A stretch of DNA of 64,000 nt, taken from positions 124,001-188,000 of the forward strand of contig NW_024882759.1 in the NCBI RefSeq assembly GCF_019059575.1, given 5' to 3'. Of the stretch, positions 1 to 9,788 are shown in pieces. A program made the translations under genes and the position numbers. A model generated the notes under the pieces. That model saw nothing but the letters and a program-made list of their open reading frames with translations, was not told the DNA's origin and searched no databases. The first letter of the stretch is position 1. Each line of letters starts with the position of its first letter. This DNA comes from Amphibalanus amphitrite (taxonomy: Eukaryota > Arthropoda > Thecostraca > Balanomorpha > Balanidae).

Positions 1-532
1 CTCAAAATTTCAATCCGTGATTTGACCTTTAAGGTCAAATATTTTTAATAAGGTATATATTAGGGAACTCGAGATTCTGACCCTAGCTATCGAATGCGAC
101 CATCAGAAATTGAATCGGACGATCGGTGTAGAAAAAATAGGGGGACTCAAAATTTCAATCCGTGATTTGACCTTTATGGTCAAATATTTTTAATAAGGTA
201 TATATTAGGGAATTCGAGATTCTGACCCTAGCTATCGAATGCGACCTTCAGAAATCGGATCGGACGATCGGTGTAGAAAAAATCGGGGGACTCAAAATTT
301 CAATACGTGATGTGACCTTTAAGGTCGAATATCCGTGATTTGACCTTTAAGGTCAAATATTTTTAATAAGGTATATATTAAGGAACTCGAGATTCTGACC
401 CTAGCTATCGAATGCGACCATCAGAAATCGGATCGGACGATCGGTGTAGAAAAAATAGGGGACTCAAAATTTCAATCCGTGATTTGACCTTTAAGGTCAA
501 ATATTTTTAATAAGGTATATATTAGGGAACTG
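1..532. repeat. 145-bp satellite array, left block
   Basis: Near-identical monomers begin with CTCAAAATTTCAATCCGTG at 1, 146, 291 and 463. The period is 145 bp, except the third interval of 172 bp, which contains a 27-bp internal partial duplication. Each monomer carries the palindrome TGACCTTTAAGGTCA and the phrase AGCTATCGAATGCGACC. The array stops abruptly at 532 where a mobile element is inserted and resumes at 3463. The AGCTATCGAATGCG phrase also occurs in the AGGTCA-rich repeats at 28625-29795 and 42683-44988, so the satellite may descend from that family. Confidence 0.93.
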
Positions 533-679
533 CAGTGGCGCAGCCAGGGGGGGTGAAAGGGGTGAGATCTCACCCCCGTCTCTTATCCTAGGGGCCCACC
601 GTTGATTCGAACTGTAACGTTATGCAGCCTGACAATTTTTTATCAGTCTAATGTCAAGGTCCGTCATAGGACTGAAAAA

Positions 680-1860
680 CAGTTTTCAGGCCTGATAGCC
701 CCCCTTTAGGATTTATAGTCCCATTTTATGATTTAAGGGGGTACATCCAAGGCCCGATTAACCTAATCCAAGGCACAGGAGGGCCCGTTTCATGGCATGA
801 GAGGGCCATTTCAGGCCTGAGAGCGCCCATTTCAGGTCTGTGAGGGCCCATTTCAGGCCTGAAAGGGCCCAGTTGAAGCTTAAAAGGGCCCATTTCAGGC
901 CCTAGAGGGCCTGTTTGAGGCTTGAGAGGGGCCCATTTCAGGCCTGAGAGGGCCCATTTGATGCCTGTGAGGGCCCATTTCAGGCCTGAAGGGGTCCATT
1001 TCAGGCCCTAGAGGGCATGTTTGAGGCTTGATAGGGCCCATTTCAGGCCTGAGAGGGGCCCATTTCAGGCCTGAGAGGGGCCAGTTCAGGCCTGAGGGGG
1101 CCCATTTCAGGCTTGAGAGGGCCCATTTCATGCCCTAGAGGGCCTGTTTGAGGCCAGAGAGTTTGAGGCCAGAGAGGGCCCGTTTGAGGCCAGAGAGGGC
1201 CCGTTTGAGGTCTGAGAGGGCCCGTTTGAGGCCTGAGAGGGGCCCATTTCAGGCATAAGAGGCACCATTTCAGATCTGAGATGGCCCAGTTACGGTATGA
1301 GGGGGCCCTTTTTCGACATGATAGGGACCATTTCCGGGCTGAGGGGGCCCATTTCAGGTCTGAGAGGGCCCATTTCAGGTCTGAGAGGGCTAATGTCAGG
1401 CCTGAGAGGGCCCATTTCAGGCCCTTGAGGTCCTGTTTGAGGCCTGAGAGGGGCCCAATTCAGGTCTGAGAGGGCTAATGTCAGGCCTGAGAGGGCCATT
1501 TCAGGCCTGAGAGGGGCCCATTTCAGGTCTGAGAGGGCCCAGTTCAGGCCTGAGAAGACTCATCCCAGGAATGAAAGGATCATCCTATGTGTGGGAGGGT
1601 CCGTACTCCGTGCCTGGTCTGGGTCTGAGAGGGCCTATCCCAATCCTGATTGAGCCGATATCATGTTTGATATCGGTCAACTCACCACATGTATATTGAT
1701 GGCCCAGTTCATGTCTAATGGGCCCATCTCAAGACTCAGAGATTTTATGCTTCAGGAAGCCTACCCCAAGCGTGAGGGGGCCCATAGAGGTTTTTGAGGC
1801 TCATGGAGGTCCCGCAGTACGATATGTCAGCCTCTAAGAAAGCCACGCAGGGCCCTTAAG
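680..1860. repeat. Degenerate 21-bp minisatellite (GGGCCCATTTCAGGCCTGAGA)
   Basis: Dozens of imperfect copies of a unit close to GGGCCCATTTCAGGCCTGAG run without interruption inside the hAT-like element. The unit is a multiple of three, so reading frames stay open on both strands with a seven-residue periodic peptide. These frames are a by-product of the repeat and are not genes. AGGCCT and GGGCCC are short palindromes, so the array is rich in small hairpins. Confidence 0.9.
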
Positions 1861-2509
1861 ATGCCAAGCCGACATCTGAAAATTCCTCTTCTCTTCAGGC
1901 CTGTGCCTGCCTCACCGCCCGGCCCCACCCTGACGTCTAGGGGTTTGACGCCTAGGTATTAATCAGGGCTCCACGCCGGTCCATGATGGCTCCAAACTGA
2001 CACCTGAGGCTCCTGCACCGGCTTTTGAGGGGCCCGCCGACCTCTGATAGCCACCACGCAGGTCTCAAAAGACCATGTTGATTGTTGATAGCTAAACCCC
2101 CAAGTCTTGGAAGGCCTGTGCTCTATGCAGATTCTTGATAGCTTTACGAGGGCTTGTAAACATCCCGAACTGGCTCTAGCCTAGCTCGACCGCGCCCCGC
2201 AGAGCAGGGCCCCAGGCTTTCCAGTTTTACGCCCCTAGGGGATGTTTGAATATTCCCTTCTAACCTGACTCCAGGGTCACGTAGCGACAAGTGCGGCGGT
2301 AGGCGGCTTTCTAAAGAGCGTCGAAAATCATGGAGAAATTACTTCAGTCATGTTGCAGTTCAGACCAAAGCCCACGTCATCATGTTCATCGAAGGAAAAT
2401 TTTCGCCTATTTCGACACTCGAGGACATATAAAGCTATAGCGCGCTGAAAGTGGGTTCGATAGCTCTCTAACGCCTGCAATCAGCCAGGGGGGGGGGGGG
2501 GCGTATCGG

Positions 2510-3370
2510 CCAAACCCGATCATAATTTAAGAAGGCTAGAAAGACGAGAAAAGCAACAGATAGCTGTAGGATGCTTCAGAATCGTAGAGGTCATTTTTCG
2601 ATTAGGTCATCGCTGAGGTCATTGAAGATGAAATTATGATAAAATTATGATAAACAGAAAGACAAGATTACGGCGAAAAAATTCTAGTTTTTATATTTTC
2701 ACAAATAACCGTATAACTCGTGAACCAAAGAGCTAGAGCTTCGCGGAACAACTCATTCGATAGGCCTTTCAAAACGTTTTCGCTTTTAAGATTTGACCTC
2801 AATGCCTCATGTCAATGGTTTGGCAACAGAGCAGAGGGCAAAACCATCTAAATAGTCGCATTTTACCAAAATAGTTTTGCTAAAAACTTTTGCAAGAACT
2901 TTGGTGAGAAAAATTATGAGACATTTACTTTGTCATCATTCTCTTGTTAACATGCATCGAATGTTAATACCTATAATTTCACATAAAAAGTTTAACTTCA
3001 AAATGTGACCGCAGATCAAGGTCATGCCCTTACTTGAGAAGTTCATGATGGTCATCAACTGATCCGTATGGATCATTTAACACCTTCAAGACAATTTAAT
3101 TACTCTACCTCGTCTCCTATATCCAAAGTAGGTAATAGTCGAAAAACTGATGTTGATCTTTTTTAAAAGCTTTTTGACCTAGCCCGACCATTTGAGTGGC
3201 CGCTGGCCATCAATTGCACGCTGTCCATCAAATATAGGCAGAATGGTCGTGTTTCTGTAAATATGCTGTTGTTTTTTATGTGCCTCTTCAGATCAAGAGA
3301 TATTTGTCCTTTTCCCCGATTTGGCTGCTTATGATCAGGACAATGATCTGAACTTTCGTTGTTGGTAAGG
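2510..3370. other. Inner right part of the hAT-like element, with a captured repeat fragment
   Basis: The stretch around 2560-2640 (GATTAGGTCATCGCTGAGGT) matches in reverse the 29630-29700 segment of the AGGTCA-rich repeat. Further text to about 3180 has the same vocabulary (ordered phrases about open ends, AACTCGTGAACC, GCGGAACAACTC). No gene is seen. The element seems to have acquired a piece of another repeat family, or both share an ancestor. Confidence 0.55.
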
Positions 3371-3462
3371 GGCCCCCATTAGGTTGAGGGGGGCCCACTT
3401 TGCTGGGGGGCCCATCGCGAACGTCTCTCACCCCCGTCGCCAGAGTTCTGGCTGCGCCACTG

Positions 3463-3995
3463 GGGAACTGGAGATTTTGACCCTAGGTATCGAATGCGAC
3501 CATCAGAAATTGGATCGGACGATCGGTGTAGAAAAAAGTAGGGGGACTCAAAATTTCAATCCGTGATTTGACCTTTAAGGTCAAATATTTTTAATAAGGT
3601 ATATATTAGGGAACTCGAGATTCCGACCCTAGCTATCGAATGCGACCATCAGAAATCGGATCAGACGATCGGTGTAGAAAAAATAGGGGGACTCAAAATT
3701 TCAATCCGTGATTTAAATATTTTTAATAAGGTGTATATTAGGAAACTCGAGATTTTGACCCTAGCTATCGAATGCGACCATCAGAAATTGGATCGGACGA
3801 TCGGTGTAGAAAAAATAGGGGGACTCAAAATTTCAATCCGTGATTTGACCTTTAAGGTCAAATATTTTTAATAAGGTATATATTAGGGAATTCGAGATTC
3901 TGACCCTAGCTTTCGAATGCGACCTTCAGAAATCGGATCGGACGATCGGTGTAGGAAAAATAGGGGACTCAATTTCAATCCGTGATTTTACCTTG
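3463..3995. repeat. 145-bp satellite array, right block
   Basis: The satellite resumes exactly at the target duplication. Monomer starts lie at 3547, 3692, 3824 and 3968, giving intervals of 145, 132 and 144. The 132-bp interval lacks the 13-bp GACCTTTAAGGTC core. Similarity fades after about 3995. Confidence 0.9.
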
Positions 3996-3999
3996 AAGA

Positions 4000-4675
4000 T
4001 GACCTTGAAATTTGAACTGAATACGATATTCGGAATCAGCGTCCCAAACTGCATCAGATAGGTTGGGTTTAGTTGAAATTCGGACTCGACGCTGAATCCG
4101 TCGCGGAATACGACGCTAACTTCACGCACGTCGCTACGCCGCTGATGAGTGTGTTTTGTAATAGTAGACGAGGCATGCCGCCAATTGGTGGACGATCTGT
4201 TTGTGCTTATGTATATATATTGTTTGTCTCATGTACATTTGTAGATGATTACTGTCACGACCCCCATCGATGGATGACTGTCGTCTAGTGCTGAGTGTTC
4301 TTCCTCCTGCCCGCATGATTGTTAGGTACCCATTATACTCGGATCTAAGCCGTAATCGCCACGCCATATGTGGAAGGCTTTTGGTGTCAATACATACATA
4401 CATACATACATACATAAAGTAGTTCCCGCGCCCCTGTCTTAGATCTTTGTGATCGATCGTTGAGTCAAAGACTGCACCGACTGTATACACTTGTACGGTA
4501 AGGTGAAATTAACATATGCTACCTCAACCTGTAACAGCCATTCTATCATCTTTCGAGTAACCAAATGTTAATTTATTTTCAGCCTAGCTCCTACTATCGT
4601 GATGCTCATTTATCCTCCGATCTTGTTGAATGAACCAAGAATGAACAGCCTTGTTCAGAATCCCATTCGGAGGTT
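4000..4675. other. Unassigned stretch with a CATA microsatellite
   Basis: No supported gene. A (CATA)n microsatellite of about 28 bp lies at 4390-4417. The open frame on the minus strand at 4134-4490 runs through the microsatellite and has no recognisable domain. Confidence 0.6.
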
Positions 4676-5575
4676 CAACCCTCGCCCGTATTGGTGTTTT
4701 CCAGCCGTGAACGTATAAGCGGGGGGGGGGGGGTGGACCCCCCTTGCCGTTTCGCCCCTGATCAAGCTAGAGCTTCGCGGGAAAAACGAGCGTGTTTCCT
4801 GTAACGAGAGGAAGCCGATGACCCAATTTTAAGGTCCTAGTAGGTCATTGGTTGACCTTCCAGGTCAGGGCAATGACCCAAAAGTCGGAAAAATCGGGAC
4901 CTGTTAGAACGTCGTAAAGTGTGGGTGCAATAGGGGTTTCGGGGTGCTGATCACGAATACCATGTTAGTTTTGATCACAGATGATGTCTTAATGCATTTA
5001 GGTCAGGTCGGGTCAGCGCAGGTCAGGTCAACCAGTAGGGGTCCTGCCGGGCATTCGTAGTAGGTAGGTGTCAACCGCCTCTCACAGCTTCGCAACATGT
5101 TACGAAGGCGCCAAAACTACTTCGTAAATGTTCATATGGTTGCTAAATTCTAATTCATCTCCAAAAACTGGCCTAGAAACATGTAACTGTCGAAAAAGTG
5201 AACCGAGGTCATCAAAGGTCAATGACCTGACCTGACCTTCAGGTGACTTTGATACCCACCCTAATGCATGGGACCAACATCATTTCACATATTTCAACGC
5301 TTAAAACCACGAAAAGACTGCAAGCGCGCGGCTAATGCGAGCCGACATAGACGCCGAATCGCGATTCCGCGGCCAAATATGGTCTCGAAAAGTAGGTCAC
5401 AGGTCAAAGGTCATTTGGGTCAGCGTCATGAAATTTTCAGGGTAGGTGTAAATTTGATCAACTTGAGGGTACTGAAAGTTTTGTCGCGATCGGCCGCTTT
5501 TCACGCGAGTTATTCGCGAAAAACCGAGGGGGGGGGGTCCGTTCGACACCCCCCCCCCCCTACACGGGTGAGAGT
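4676..5575. mobile_element. Poly-G hairpin-ended, piggyBac-like MITE upstream of the P450
   Basis: The left end reads AACCCTCGCCCGTATTGG and then a G-run/C-run hairpin at 4721-4743. The right end is the inverted counterpart: a G-run/C-run hairpin at 5528-5561, then TACACGGGTGAGAGTT. Sister copies at 30248-31188 and 31193-39609 have the same organisation and clear TTAA flanks; here the flanks have decayed to TTCAA and TTATT. The body is dense in AGGTCA/TGACCT hexamers. Assignment to piggyBac-like rests on TTAA plus CCC-starting ends in the sister copies. No transposase is present. Confidence 0.65.
5394..5413 (+). promoter_or_regulatory. Triple AGGTCA direct repeat (two overlapping DR1 motifs)
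   Basis: AGGTCA occurs at 5394-5399, 5401-5406 and 5408-5413, each pair separated by one base. This is the DR1 arrangement bound by RXR/USP-, HNF4- and related nuclear receptors. The site lies about 410 bp upstream of the P450 start codon, inside the poly-G element. Binding and any effect on the gene are inference. Confidence 0.5.
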
Positions 5576-5822
5576 TATTGACGAATCTGGCGTAGGTCAG
5601 TGTATCGTGTCCCTCCGCCAGACCACTCGAGTGTTGACATAACACTTGACAGTGCGGCCTGCCCCCTTCGAACGAGGTCATCTCCCGGCGTCGCCGTCGT
5701 CGTGCCCGCTGACCTGTACCGCGGCGAGCCGCTGTTTAGGTACTGCTTACACGGCGCAGCAGTGTCCGGCGAGGACGGCTCGCGAGCACATCTCCGCTGC
5801 CCCCGCAGACGAACAGAGCAGC

Positions 5823-7785
5823 ATGTTCGCCATAGCTTTGTTGGCCATTATTGTGGCTTTGTATCTGCTGAAGAGGATTGTGTCGTACCGTGGGAATTTG
5901 CCGCCCGGTGAGCATCCATCTGAACGTTGAATTCTGATTTCTGACGAGGAGATCAACGAAATCTAAACAGATTCTGTTCAAGGGCTAAATAACCCAGGGC
6001 CGTTGCTGGGCAAGTTTCGTCATGTGCGATGAATCCATGGAAAAGGGTTGGGACGCTCGACCCTTCGACCGTTCTCCCCGATTCTTACCAGACGCACTCG
6101 AGTCATTATTCTGTTTTCCACCCGCCCCCACTCCTGACGCACCGCTACAACGGGCCAGGTCCGGTCAGCATCCCTCTGCTGGGAAGCTGGGAGTTCATCC
6201 AGCTCTGTTGGACCGGTGGTCGCCTCGAGGACCTCTGCCGACGACTCGGGGCCAAGTATGGACCCATCGTCTTCTTCAGGATCGCTCTGGATACGCCCGT
6301 GGTCGTCATCCGCACATATGACGCTCTTAAGGTACTGTGCGGCCATCGGCGTTACCGTTATCAGGTTGTTTTTAAAGGAGGTTATTTTGAGCTTGAATGA
6401 TGCTGCCTTTACATATGTAGGATCACTGGTTGTCCTGCAATTGTAAGTGCGATTCAGCCATAAAACTTTACCACAAGTCTAAGCAGATCATGAAACCTAA
6501 ATGTTTGATTTAAAATGTTATGTAGATAATCATATCTAATAGAAACACCCGATCTAAAAATGTTCTGCCTATGCATCCGCAGGAGGCAGCCAAGGATGTT
6601 CGTCTACACGGGATGACCGGGACTTACCTGAATCGTCTGGCCGGGCATTGGGACAACCTCGGGGTCAGCTTGGCCGACGGATCCAAGTGGCAGCACAACA
6701 GGAAGTTCATCATCCGCACGCTGGGCAGACTGGGCTTCAACAGAAACAAACTCGAGACTCTGGCCAGCGCAGAGTGCTCTAAGCTGGTCGAGGACCTAGT
6801 GGAGTTGAAAGGACAAGTGGTCAACATTGAACGGGATCTTACCGGAGCCATAGCAAACGTCACGCTTAAGTTCATCATGAACTTCGAATTCGAGTCGCAT
6901 GATCCTCGAATTGGCGAGCTTAAGGAGGCAAGCTTTCACATCGTAAGACTTTTGGCAAATATTCAGTCTCACTTGGACTTCTTTCCGTGGTTGGCACACT
7001 TCTCCAGTGAGAGATCAGACGTGAAAACATTGGCTAGATCCCTGGACAAGGTGAGCGACTTTATCAAGGCTCGAATCGACGAACATATCGAGACGCTAGA
7101 CGAGGCTCATCCCCGGGATTTTATCGACGAGTACCTACTGCAGACCCCTAAGGCGGACCACGACACCTCAATTGAAAACCTGCTGGTGATGCTAAAGGAC
7201 TTGCTACTGGGTTCTCTGGAGCCCCCTCCCATCGCGCTCTCCTGGACCATCCTCCTTCTGGCGAAGCACCCGGAGGTGCAGGAGCGGGTTCGTGCCGAGC
7301 TGACTGAGCTCCTGGGAGACCACCGCGCCCCGACGGTGGAGGACGAGCGCCAGTGTCCCTACACCCAGGCCACCATCGAGGAGACGCTTCGCTTCGTGAC
7401 ACTGACACCCATCAACCGGCACTCCACCACGCAGGGCGCCACGAGCCTGCGCGGCTACCACATCCCTGCGGGCGCCATGGTACTGGCCGATCAGCACTCA
7501 CTGCACCATGACCCGGCCGTCTGGGGCGACCCGGACGTGTTTCGACCGGACCGCTTCCTTGGCGAGGACGGCGCCAAGCTTCGCGAACAGGTGCGGGCGT
7601 TCGGCTTTGGGCCTCGCGTCTGCCTAGCAGAGGCTCACGCCCGGAGTCTTTTGTTCGCGTTTTTGGCCGGTCTGCTGCGAAGGATCGAGTTCCGCCTTCC
7701 ACAGAAAGGTCAGGTGGCCACCATGCCTGTGTATCAAGTATTGTCTCGACCCAGTGAGACGCTTGTGGTGCCCTTCCCGCGTTAG
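5823..7785 (+). CDS. Cytochrome P450 (microsomal, CYP2-clan-like), three exons, complete
   Basis: Coding exons are 5823-5907, 6159-6331 and 6583-7785; introns have GT..AG ends and phases 1 and 0. The 486-residue product has the usual family length. Residues 1-20 form a hydrophobic ER anchor, followed by the proline-rich hinge LPPGPVSIPLLGS. The C-helix WQHNR is at 122-126, the K-helix ETLR at 353-356 and the PERF-type segment DVFRPDRF at about 404-411. The haem loop FGFGPRVCLAEA has the ligand Cys near 433, with Ala in place of the usual Gly two residues later. The I-helix is odd: the usual AG.ETT reads GSLEPP (about 296-301), so the conserved Thr is replaced by Pro. It is probably a haem monooxygenase or a non-monooxygenase derivative; the substrate is unknown. 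Confidence 0.9.
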
Positions 7786-7852
7786 TGGATGCGTGACGCT
7801 GGGATACATTTTTTTTTAGAAATTTTGTCCGAATGGATGAATGGGTGGCTAT

Positions 7853-8358
7853 TAGAGCACTTCACGGATAGGCTTTTTAGGATCCGGCCCGGCCCATATC
7901 CGGCAAGTCATACCTATCCAGATCCGCCCATTATCCGCCTTTCTTTGAATATCAGAATCCGGCCCACCCATGGCCCGTATTGCAGCCAAACTTCCAAAAA
8001 ATATCCGTAATAATCCGTTTCACCAATAACTGGTTTCACCCAAAACTGGACTAACAAATTCAATCTAAGGGACCAGACAGCCATACAGCTCACAGACCAA
8101 GTCTTGTGACAAGTGAGTGTCATAAAATGATGCCTATTACTTTAATCAAACCTCAGCTGCCGCTTAACACATTAGGTTAATTTTTAACTTCAATGTTGAA
8201 TGTTAAAATTTTGATCCGTTTTGATCCGGGTTCAACCTTCAATTCCCAAATCCGGCCCGCCCATATCCGTTCTTTTTTAACAAATTTAGAATCCAATCCT
8301 ATCCGGTCCGCGGATTTATCCGTGGATAACGGATTTATCCGGCCCATGAAGTGCTCTA
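7853..8358. mobile_element. hAT-like MITE, 506 bp
   Basis: Terminal inverted repeats TAGAGCACTTCA are perfect over 12 bp. They are flanked by an exact 8-bp duplication GTGGCTAT at 7845-7852 and 8359-8366. The interior is built from repeats of ATCCGGCCCGCCCATATCCG-like motifs near both ends and has no coding capacity. It sits 67 bp past the P450 stop codon, probably inside its 3' untranslated region. Confidence 0.88.
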
Positions 8359-8399
8359 GTGGCTATGGGCCCGGGTGCCCCGCTAAGCAGTGCTTGTTG

Positions 8400-8647
8400 C
8401 GAATGACACCACGGACCCACCACCCAGCCTTGTCCGCGCCCGGTTCACCGGTGATAATTTGGATCGAAAGTTTAACGTGCCGCAGGTAGATGGCGGCACG
8501 GTCCTCCCGGGTCTAGCGTGGCCCTCTCTCGCCAGTTGCCAGCTGGCTGAATATAGGAACGCGGGTCAAACGACGTGGAGCTTCCCGGCCGCGAACTCGC
8601 TGCCACCGAGTTAGGAGACGGACGCCTTATCCACTAGGCCACGGGGA
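8400..8647 (-). repeat. tRNA-headed SINE-like sequence
   Basis: On the minus strand from 8647 there is a tRNA-like head. It contains TGGCCTAGTGGATAAGG, a good A-box resembling tRNA-Arg, and about 40 bases later AGTTCGCGGCC, a weak B-box. The head is followed by about 180 bp of unrelated body. The acceptor stem and anticodon arm do not fold convincingly, so this is more likely a SINE head than a working tRNA. The downstream end of the SINE is not defined. Confidence 0.5.
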
Positions 8648-9092
8648 TGACAATGTTTATGCCGGTGAGCGACGAACTGGGCATTAGCAACAGTTATGGC
8701 CGTTGTGTTAGTTGTACCATTGTACCAGTTGGACTTCTGGGCTCTACTAGCGGGAAGATTCTTCAGTTTTGTTTAAAGCTGATCCGTCTTTGCGAGTTAA
8801 GCTGGCTATTTCTATATTCATTGCCTTGTAAAAGAACAAGCTTCCGACGCTTTTAATTTGCTTACGGTCAATATTCAGTGGTGTGAAAGTGGCTAGTCAA
8901 CGGTCGATTAGATTGATTGGTGCAATGTAATGTAAGGCAGTTCCATGTCCAGAAGCCATTGATATTGATTTCTTTTAACACACGACGCTTTTGAAGGCAG
9001 TAAACGTTCACTAACGCATTTGCGATACTCTCCATTGGGAAGAAGCGTCTGAAGTGCGTGCAGTGAGGTGCTGTTATAACACGCGTTTTAAG

Positions 9093-9102
9093 AATAAATA
9101 AA
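9093..9102 (+). terminator. Candidate polyadenylation signal of the P450 transcript
   Basis: Two overlapping AATAAA hexamers (9093-9098 and 9097-9102) are the first good plus-strand signals after the P450 stop. If used, the 3' untranslated region would be about 1.3 kb and would include the hAT-like MITE and the SINE-like sequence. Confidence 0.35.
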
Positions 9103-9321
9103 TCGTACTGACCATTGCTCTCGTTTGATTCGTTTCGTTTATATCTGTACGAGTTAGTTACGTCTATTTATTTCGTTGGCATTTATTTGTTGTATATTGA
9201 GCAATGAGCATGACCATCACTTTAACATACGATAACAGCAGACGTTCTCATAACATGCTACATGGTTACCTGGCAGCATTCAACAGGAAACGACATCGGC
9301 ATCATTACACACGTCATTCCC

Positions 9322-9327
9322 TTTATT
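9322..9327 (-). terminator. Candidate polyadenylation signal of the PC-esterase gene
   Basis: AATAAA on the minus strand, about 460 bp after the stop codon at 9789. The intervening 9328-9788 has no convincing coding signal and is read as the 3' untranslated region. The P450 signal on the other strand is about 220 bp away, so the two genes end tail-to-tail. Confidence 0.45.
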
Positions 9328-9788
9328 CCCAGAACTGTCCATCTTTAGGCAGCACTGATCAGTGATCATCCTCCCTAGTCCCTGCTTTAGGACGACGGCT
9401 AACCCAGGCAGCCGGCACGGTGAAGGCAGTTTCAGAAGGAGCATTCCCCCCCCCCCGAGAGACTGAGAGGCTGAGAGGCCCGTCCCACTGTCCCAACGGG
9501 ACGGACTCGGCCACAACAGCGCACTGCTGGATGTTCAAACCAATCCAATTTCCTCTTCTCTCATCTCGGGGCTCTAAATGGTCGAAAAGCTGAAAGGGTC
9601 GTCCTCTCTCCCCAAAGAAGTCATCACAGCTCAGAACGATCTTCGCCCGTCGCCGTCTGAGATGTTGGCGGAATATTTCCTTAAATGGAAACATCTTTAG
9701 CAGCGTCGTTGACTCGTTATGCAGTACAATGAAAGCCACACCATTCAACACATTACCATCGGTCACAATTTCCCACCCGCTTCCTCTG

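Larger units (their letters stand above)
533..3462. mobile_element. hAT-like non-autonomous transposon, 2.93 kb, inserted in the satellite
   Basis: The ends are perfect 15-bp inverted repeats (CAGTGGCGCAGCCAG and its complement). They are flanked by an exact 8-bp target duplication GGGAACTG at 525-532 and 3463-3470, which matches satellite sequence. An 8-bp duplication with CAGTGGCG ends is typical of hAT elements. No transposase is visible. The interior holds a 21-bp minisatellite (about 680-1860), a unique segment, and about 2510-3180 a fragment related, in reverse orientation, to the AGGTCA-rich repeats found elsewhere in the window. Confidence 0.88.

Noticed and set aside
895-1499. Open frames of 60-80 codons on both strands with MGPLRPE-type repeats
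   Set aside because: They are the 21-bp minisatellite read in frame; no start context or unique protein sequence.
4390-4417. CRISPR-like or regulatory direct repeats
   Set aside because: A simple (CATA)n microsatellite with no spacers; CRISPR arrays are not expected in this eukaryotic DNA.
6029-6400. Longer ATG-started reading of P450 exon 2 (123 codons)
   Set aside because: The upstream part lacks P450 similarity. The CCAG acceptor at 6158 and exon 1 at 5823 give the expected anchor and LPPGP hinge with matching phase.
8579-8647. Functional tRNA-Arg gene
   Set aside because: The A-box is good, but the B-box is degenerate, the arms do not fold properly and a non-tRNA body follows; SINE-like is more likely.
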